Made by a program: the position numbers and the translations under genes
The notes under the pieces: generated by a model
What the model was told of the DNA's origin: nothing
Database searches by the model: none
What the model saw: the letters and a program-made list of their open reading frames with translations, nothing else
Assembly: GCA_009693615.1 (NCBI GenBank)
Contig: SHWX01000002.1
Coordinates: 1-61,153, forward strand
Reading direction: 5' to 3'
Source: Chitinophagaceae bacterium
GTDB lineage: Bacteria > Bacteroidota > Bacteroidia > Chitinophagales > Chitinophagaceae
Length of the DNA stretch: 61,153 nucleotides
Shown here: in pieces, positions 56,703 to 61,153 of the stretch
How the letters are laid out: each line of letters starts with the position of its first letter
How positions within the stretch are numbered: the first letter of the stretch is position 1

Positions 56703-57773
56703 ATGCAAAACTTCCTTAAAATTTTACGCTGGTCAGTAGGTATACTATTTATATTCTCTGGTTTAATTAAAGCCAATGACCCCTTAGGCCTTAGCTATAA
56801 AATGCAAGAATTTTTTGATGTTTGGGGTATCCAATTTTTAAATGATTATACTTTAGGCTTTGCCTTAGTGATGAATACCCTTGAAATTGTAGCAGGTATT
56901 GCCTTACTTATTCAATTTCCTTACAAGCAAACACTTTGGTTATTATTAGGGCTTATTGTATTTTTTAGTTTTCTTACAGGCTATGCATTGTTTTCAGGTA
57001 AAATTAAAACCTGTGGCTGTTTTGGAGACTGCATTCCTTTAACACCCAAGACCTCCTTTATCAAAGACATTATACTTTTAGTTTCAATTGTCATTTTGCT
57101 ATTAAATATTAAAAAAGCCAAGTCCAATACCAATAAATACCTAGGCATTTTTATATTACTATTAACTACTTCAGTAGTAGGTTATGGTCAATACTATGTT
57201 TTAGCACATTTACCTGTTATTGACTGCCTGCCTTATAAAGTGGGTAATAATATTGTAGATAAAATGAAAGAACCTGAAGGGGCTGTAAAAGATAGCGTTT
57301 CTATACAAATGGAATTTGAGAAAGCAGGCAAAACCTATTTTTTTGATGCCAATCAATTCCCCGATAATTTTGATTCTACTTATGTGTATAAAAACAGAAA
57401 GGAAATTATTGTTAGAAAAGGTAACGGACTTTTAGCTGCCATTATCGACTTTGAAATAACTAATTTAAATGGGGAAGACACCACCCAGGCTTTGTTTGCC
57501 ACTGAAACTCCTTATGTATTAGTTTTTACTGGTAAAATAGAAGCCAATGTTCCTTGGGAGAATTTACTAAGTTCATTACATAAACAATACAAGCTGGTTT
57601 ATATTGTCACTGCCGATAAAGCAGGTGCTCAACAATTTTTAGCCAAAGAAAATATTTTAATAGGAGATATTACAATGATAAAAACAGCAGCCAGAGTTTG
57701 GCCAAGTTTATTTATTATGAATGGTTCTAGTATTATGCAAAAAACAAGCTACATCGATTACTTAGGAAACTAA
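56703..57773 (+). CDS. DoxX/MauE-like BT_3928-family membrane protein
   Basis: N-terminal DoxX-like TM domain, 'KTCGCFGDCIPLTPKTSFIKD', C-terminal thioredoxin-like soluble domain. Confidence 0.8.
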   Translation: MQNFLKILRWSVGILFIFSGLIKANDPLGLSYKMQEFFDVWGIQFLNDYTLGFALVMNTLEIVAGIALLIQFPYKQTLWLLLGLIVFFSFLTGYALFSGKIKTCGCFGDCIPLTPKTSFIKDIILLVSIVILLLNIKKAKSNTNKYLGIFILLLTTSVVGYGQYYVLAHLPVIDCLPYKVGNNIVDKMKEPEGAVKDSVSIQMEFEKAGKTYFFDANQFPDNFDSTYVYKNRKEIIVRKGNGLLAAIIDFEITNLNGEDTTQALFATETPYVLVFTGKIEANVPWENLLSSLHKQYKLVYIVTADKAGAQQFLAKENILIGDITMIKTAARVWPSLFIMNGSSIMQKTSYIDYLGN

Positions 57774-57853
57774 CTACCAAATAATTTAATAGTATAAGTT
57801 TTATTTAAATTAGTAAATTTAGAAGAGAAAAAGTATAATTAGAATAGTACTCC

Positions 57854-58144
57854 TTATTTAATAATCACTTCGGTGACCGTATTATCACCCATCTTTTCAT
57901 TCACCCTTTCTATAATTTGAATTTTCTGAAAACCTAATTCGTTTTTCAAAGGGCCTATACTAGTTTGTATAAATAACTTCTGATTAAATATGTATATTTT
58001 ATCAGTATACTTTGCAATAGTTACGCCCATTAATTCTAGCCAAACCTCTTCTATTTCAGCAGAACGAATGCCATTTTTTAGTTTACTTCCTTGTACAAAG
58101 TTTTTAAGTGCTTCACCCAATTTAAATGTTCCCATAGAGGGCAC
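57854..58144 (-). CDS. DUF721 domain protein
   Basis: Short DUF721-like protein ('EEVWLELMGVTIAKYTDKIYIFNQKLFIQTSIGPLKNEL') directly downstream of recF, a common arrangement. Confidence 0.8.
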   Translation of the reverse strand: MPSMGTFKLGEALKNFVQGSKLKNGIRSAEIEEVWLELMGVTIAKYTDKIYIFNQKLFIQTSIGPLKNELGFQKIQIIERVNEKMGDNTVTEVIIK

Positions 58145-58157
58145 AATTTAGGGCTTA

Positions 58158-59240
58158 TTATAGTTCTATCAACTGATAATCGGCTAAATATTTTCCTAAT
58201 AAGTCGTCCATACGATCCTTGTGGGTATCGGTTATAAAGACTTGACCATCTGTGGAATGGCTTACCCAGTCTAATAGTTGAATCATTCTTTGTTCGTCTA
58301 ATTTCTCAAAAATATCATCCATTAATAAAATAGGAGAGAAGCCTTTATGTCTTTTGATACATTCCCATTCTGCAAGTCGTATGGCGAATAATAAACTTTT
58401 TCTTTGTCCCTGTGAAGCTTCTTGCTTAAAGGGTTGTCCTTGAATAGTAATGATTAAATCATCTTTATGAATACCTACGGTGGTTCTTTGAAGTACACTG
58501 TCTTTGGAATAAGCTTCGTCTAATAAATCATTGAAAGAATTTGTATGTAGTTTAGATTCATAGGCTATATGAATTTTATCATTGTTTTTAGCTAAGTGAT
58601 TATACAAAACCAATATTTCTGGAAGCAAATCATCTAATAATTGTTTTCTATAAGTATAAATGGGTATTCCATTTTCTATTAATTGTCTATTTAATGTTTC
58701 TAGTAAAATAGGGTCAATACTTCCTGTCTCTGCCGCTTGTTTCAATAAACTATTTCTTTGCTGCAATACTTTATTGTACTGAATTAAATATTTTAGATAG
58801 TCGGGATAAATTTGGCACAACAAACTATCCATTAATTTTCTTCGTTCCTCACTATTACCCGTAATAATTTGAACATCATCGGGGGCAATCATTACGCAAG
58901 GAATTTTTCCTAAGTGTTGAGATAGTTTTGTATAAATAATTTCATCAAAATAAAATTCCTTTTTTAAAGTTTCTCTAATAATACAAGTTATAGGAACTTC
59001 AGTTTTATTAATAGTATAAAGGCCTTCAATACGCAAACCCTCATAGGCATGGTGTACATTTTGGGCATCGGGTCTGTTAAAATAACTTTTGGTAAAGGAT
59101 AAATAATAAAGGGCGTCTAATAAATTGGTTTTCCCAGTTCCATTACTGCCCACGATACCCACAATACGGTGCGTGAATTCAAATTGCTTTTGAACGTAAT
59201 TCCTAAATTGGACTAATTTAAGTTCTTGAATGCCTACCAT
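58158..59240 (-). CDS. recF: DNA replication/repair protein RecF
   Basis: 'GSNGTGKTNLLDALYYLSFTKSYF' Walker A, 'EASQGQRKSLLFAIRLAE' signature, 'PILLMDDIFEKLDE'. ATG 59240 preferred over 59285. Confidence 0.95.
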   Translation of the reverse strand: MVGIQELKLVQFRNYVQKQFEFTHRIVGIVGSNGTGKTNLLDALYYLSFTKSYFNRPDAQNVHHAYEGLRIEGLYTINKTEVPITCIIRETLKKEFYFDEIIYTKLSQHLGKIPCVMIAPDDVQIITGNSEERRKLMDSLLCQIYPDYLKYLIQYNKVLQQRNSLLKQAAETGSIDPILLETLNRQLIENGIPIYTYRKQLLDDLLPEILVLYNHLAKNNDKIHIAYESKLHTNSFNDLLDEAYSKDSVLQRTTVGIHKDDLIITIQGQPFKQEASQGQRKSLLFAIRLAEWECIKRHKGFSPILLMDDIFEKLDEQRMIQLLDWVSHSTDGQVFITDTHKDRMDDLLGKYLADYQLIEL

Positions 59241-59318
59241 GAGTGCAAAATACAAAGGGAATGGTTTGCTCCCTTTAAAATTCAAGAAAAGGACGTAATT
59301 TTATTAAAATTTTATAGC

Positions 59319-59843
59319 ATGACGCTTATTAGTGAGCAACAGCTTCCCAGCATCATAAAAAGGCTGGCACATCAGATTTTAGAAACTTATCCTGGTTTAA
59401 CCAATGCCGTTATTGTTGGTTTACAACCTAGGGGGGTATTCTTAAGCGACCGTATTGTAGCTGCTTTACACCAAGAACTAAAAGCAGACAAAGTGCAATA
59501 TGGCAAACTAGATATCACTTTTTATAGAGATGATGTTAGAAGAGATTTACATATGGCCAAGGCCACCGATTTACCCTTTAGCATTGAAGGCAAAACGGTG
59601 ATTTTAATAGACGATGTACTTTTTACCGGCAGAACCATTAGAGCAGCCCTAGATGCCTTACTCGCTTTTGGAAGACCTTCTAAAGTAAGTTTATGTGTTT
59701 TGGTTGACCGTAAGCCAAGTAGAGAATTACCCATTCAGCCCGACTTCACAGGTAAGGAAATGTTAGATATCAGTCCTTATAAGGTAAAAGTGAGATGGAA
59801 AGAGAACGATGGGGTGGATGACGTTATTTTATTGGTTGATTAG
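59319..59843 (+). CDS. pyrR: Bifunctional pyr operon regulator / uracil phosphoribosyltransferase
   Basis: 'VIVGLQPRGVFLSDRI', 'YRDDVRRD', 'VILIDDVLFTGRTIRAALDAL', 'LVDRKPSRELPIQPDFTGK'. Start at ATG 59319. Confidence 0.94.
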   Translation: MTLISEQQLPSIIKRLAHQILETYPGLTNAVIVGLQPRGVFLSDRIVAALHQELKADKVQYGKLDITFYRDDVRRDLHMAKATDLPFSIEGKTVILIDDVLFTGRTIRAALDALLAFGRPSKVSLCVLVDRKPSRELPIQPDFTGKEMLDISPYKVKVRWKENDGVDDVILLVD

Positions 59844-59863
59844 AATAATTTATACTAATTTTG
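59832..59863 (+). promoter_or_regulatory. Promoter TTG-N21-TAATTTTG of pyrB
   Basis: -33 TTG at 59832-59834, -7 TAATTTTG at 59856-59863, 7 nt before ATG 59871; overlaps the pyrR 3' end. Confidence 0.55.
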
Positions 59864-59870
59864 TTTTTTA

Positions 59871-60803
59871 ATGGCACTAACTACCAAACATCTTCTTGGT
59901 ATCAAGGACCTCCAAACCGAGGATATCCAACTTATTTTATCTACCGCTACTCAATTCAAAGAAGTTTTACAAAGACCCGTTAAAAAAGTTCCCACTTTAA
60001 GAGAAGTAACCATTGTGAACCTTTTTTATGAGAATTCAACAAGAACTAGAATTTCCTTTGAACTAGCTGAAAAACGCTTGTCTGCGGACGTAGTGAATTT
60101 CACCGTTTCCAATTCTTCTGCAGCCAAAGGTGAAACATTACTTGATACAGTCAATAACATACTTAGTATGAAGGTAGACATGGTGGTCATGCGCCATAGC
60201 GCTTCTGGAGCGCCACACTATTTAGCCAAACATATCGATGCAGCCATTATAAATGCAGGAGACGGTATCAATGAACATCCTACACAGGCTTTACTAGACG
60301 CCTTTTCCATGCAAGAAAAAATCGGCAAATTAGCAGGTTTAAAAGTGGCCATTATTGGAGATATCATGCATAGCAGGGTTGCTTTAAGTAATATTTATTT
60401 ACTCAAGAAAATGGGAGCCCAAGTAATGGTCTCTGGGCCACCCACTTTAATTCCCACTTTTATACAAAAAGCCATGGATGTGCGCGTGGAATACAATATC
60501 GACAAAGCCTTGGCTTGGTGCGATGTAGCCAATGTGCTTAGAATTCAATTAGAGAGGCAAAATCAGCCTTTATTCTCTTCCTTAAGAGAATATAACCTAG
60601 CTTATGGCATCACTAAAAATAGACTTGACAAACTCAATAAGGAAATAGTGATCATGCACCCTGGCCCTATTAATAGAGGTGTCGAAATAGATAGTAATGT
60701 GGCAGATAGCCCACACTCTATCATTTTAGACCAGGTTGAAAATGGGGTAGCCGTTAGAATGGCTTGTTTATATCTTTTAACAGGTAGATCTAACCCTTCT
60801 TAA
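59871..60803 (+). CDS. pyrB: Aspartate carbamoyltransferase catalytic subunit
   Basis: 'FYENSTRTRISFELAEKRL', 'MRHSASGAPHYLAK', 'HPTQALLDAFSM', 'MHPGPINRGVEID'. Confidence 0.97.
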   Translation: MALTTKHLLGIKDLQTEDIQLILSTATQFKEVLQRPVKKVPTLREVTIVNLFYENSTRTRISFELAEKRLSADVVNFTVSNSSAAKGETLLDTVNNILSMKVDMVVMRHSASGAPHYLAKHIDAAIINAGDGINEHPTQALLDAFSMQEKIGKLAGLKVAIIGDIMHSRVALSNIYLLKKMGAQVMVSGPPTLIPTFIQKAMDVRVEYNIDKALAWCDVANVLRIQLERQNQPLFSSLREYNLAYGITKNRLDKLNKEIVIMHPGPINRGVEIDSNVADSPHSIILDQVENGVAVRMACLYLLTGRSNPS

Positions 60804-60857
60804 TTAGTTAATCAGTCTTTATCTCTTTTTTCCTAACTATTTTCTTATTTTTAAGCC

Positions 60858-61153
60858 ATGCAAAGAATCTGCTTATTTCCTGGAACATTTGATCCTGTTA
60901 CTTTAGGACATATTGATATCATTGATAGATCCTTACCCTTATTTGATAAAGTGGTGGTAGGTATTGGTATCAATGCTTCCAAGGATCCTATGTTTACAGC
61001 AGATCAAAGAAAACAGTGGTTTGAAGAAATTTATAAAGACCAACCCCAAGTAGAAGTGGCTATTTATGATGGACTCACTGTAAAGTTTTGTCAATCTATT
61101 GGGGCTAAATTTATTTTAAGAGGCATTCGCTATGTAAGCGATTTTGAATATGA
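60858..61153 (+). CDS. coaD: Pantetheine-phosphate adenylyltransferase, partial (runs off right edge)
   Basis: Translated by eye: MQRICLFPGTFDPVTLGHIDIIDRSLPLFDKVVVGIGINASKDPMFTADQRKQWFEEIY...LRGIRYVSDFEY; TxGH and ISS-like motifs of CoaD. Missing from the ORF track because it is truncated. Confidence 0.93.
   Translation, partial: MQRICLFPGTFDPVTLGHIDIIDRSLPLFDKVVVGIGINASKDPMFTADQRKQWFEEIYKDQPQVEVAIYDGLTVKFCQSIGAKFILRGIRYVSDFEY

Noticed and set aside
1-61153. CRISPR arrays, rRNA, transposases or prophage genes
   Set aside because: None seen in the ORF products or the intergenic sequence by eye.

Overview
AT-rich window from a Bacteroidota genome, most like Chitinophagaceae/Sphingobacteriia (inferred from protein content and TAnnTTTG-type promoters). 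It is a dense, mostly core-genome stretch with about 45 protein-coding genes and one tRNA-Val(TAC). I saw no phage, transposase, CRISPR or rRNA. Recognisable blocks are: a topoisomerase IV operon (parE-DUF1835-cupin-parC); a YkgJ / NamZ-like (DUF1343) / LtaS-like envelope operon; a TPR / Lys-rich beta-barrel / HU-CCDC81-like / methyltransferase cluster; a heptose and glycosyltransferase cluster; two tandem M1 peptidases; and pyrR-pyrB with a partial coaD at the right edge. I did not find an obviously new defence-type system. The observations most worth a second look are: (i) a dihydroorotase-like protein that has lost nearly all canonical catalytic and metal ligands; (ii) a YkgJ-family gene whose conserved-looking N-terminus has no canonical start codon (candidate ATC start or frameshift); (iii) a histone-H1-like Lys-rich tract directly after the signal peptide of a beta-barrel protein; (iv) Bacteroidota -7/-33 promoters lying almost on start codons, which implies near-leaderless mRNAs and corrects several ORF-track starts; (v) DUF1835 and cupin genes embedded in the topo IV operon. 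All assignments come from reading motifs by eye; no searches were run.
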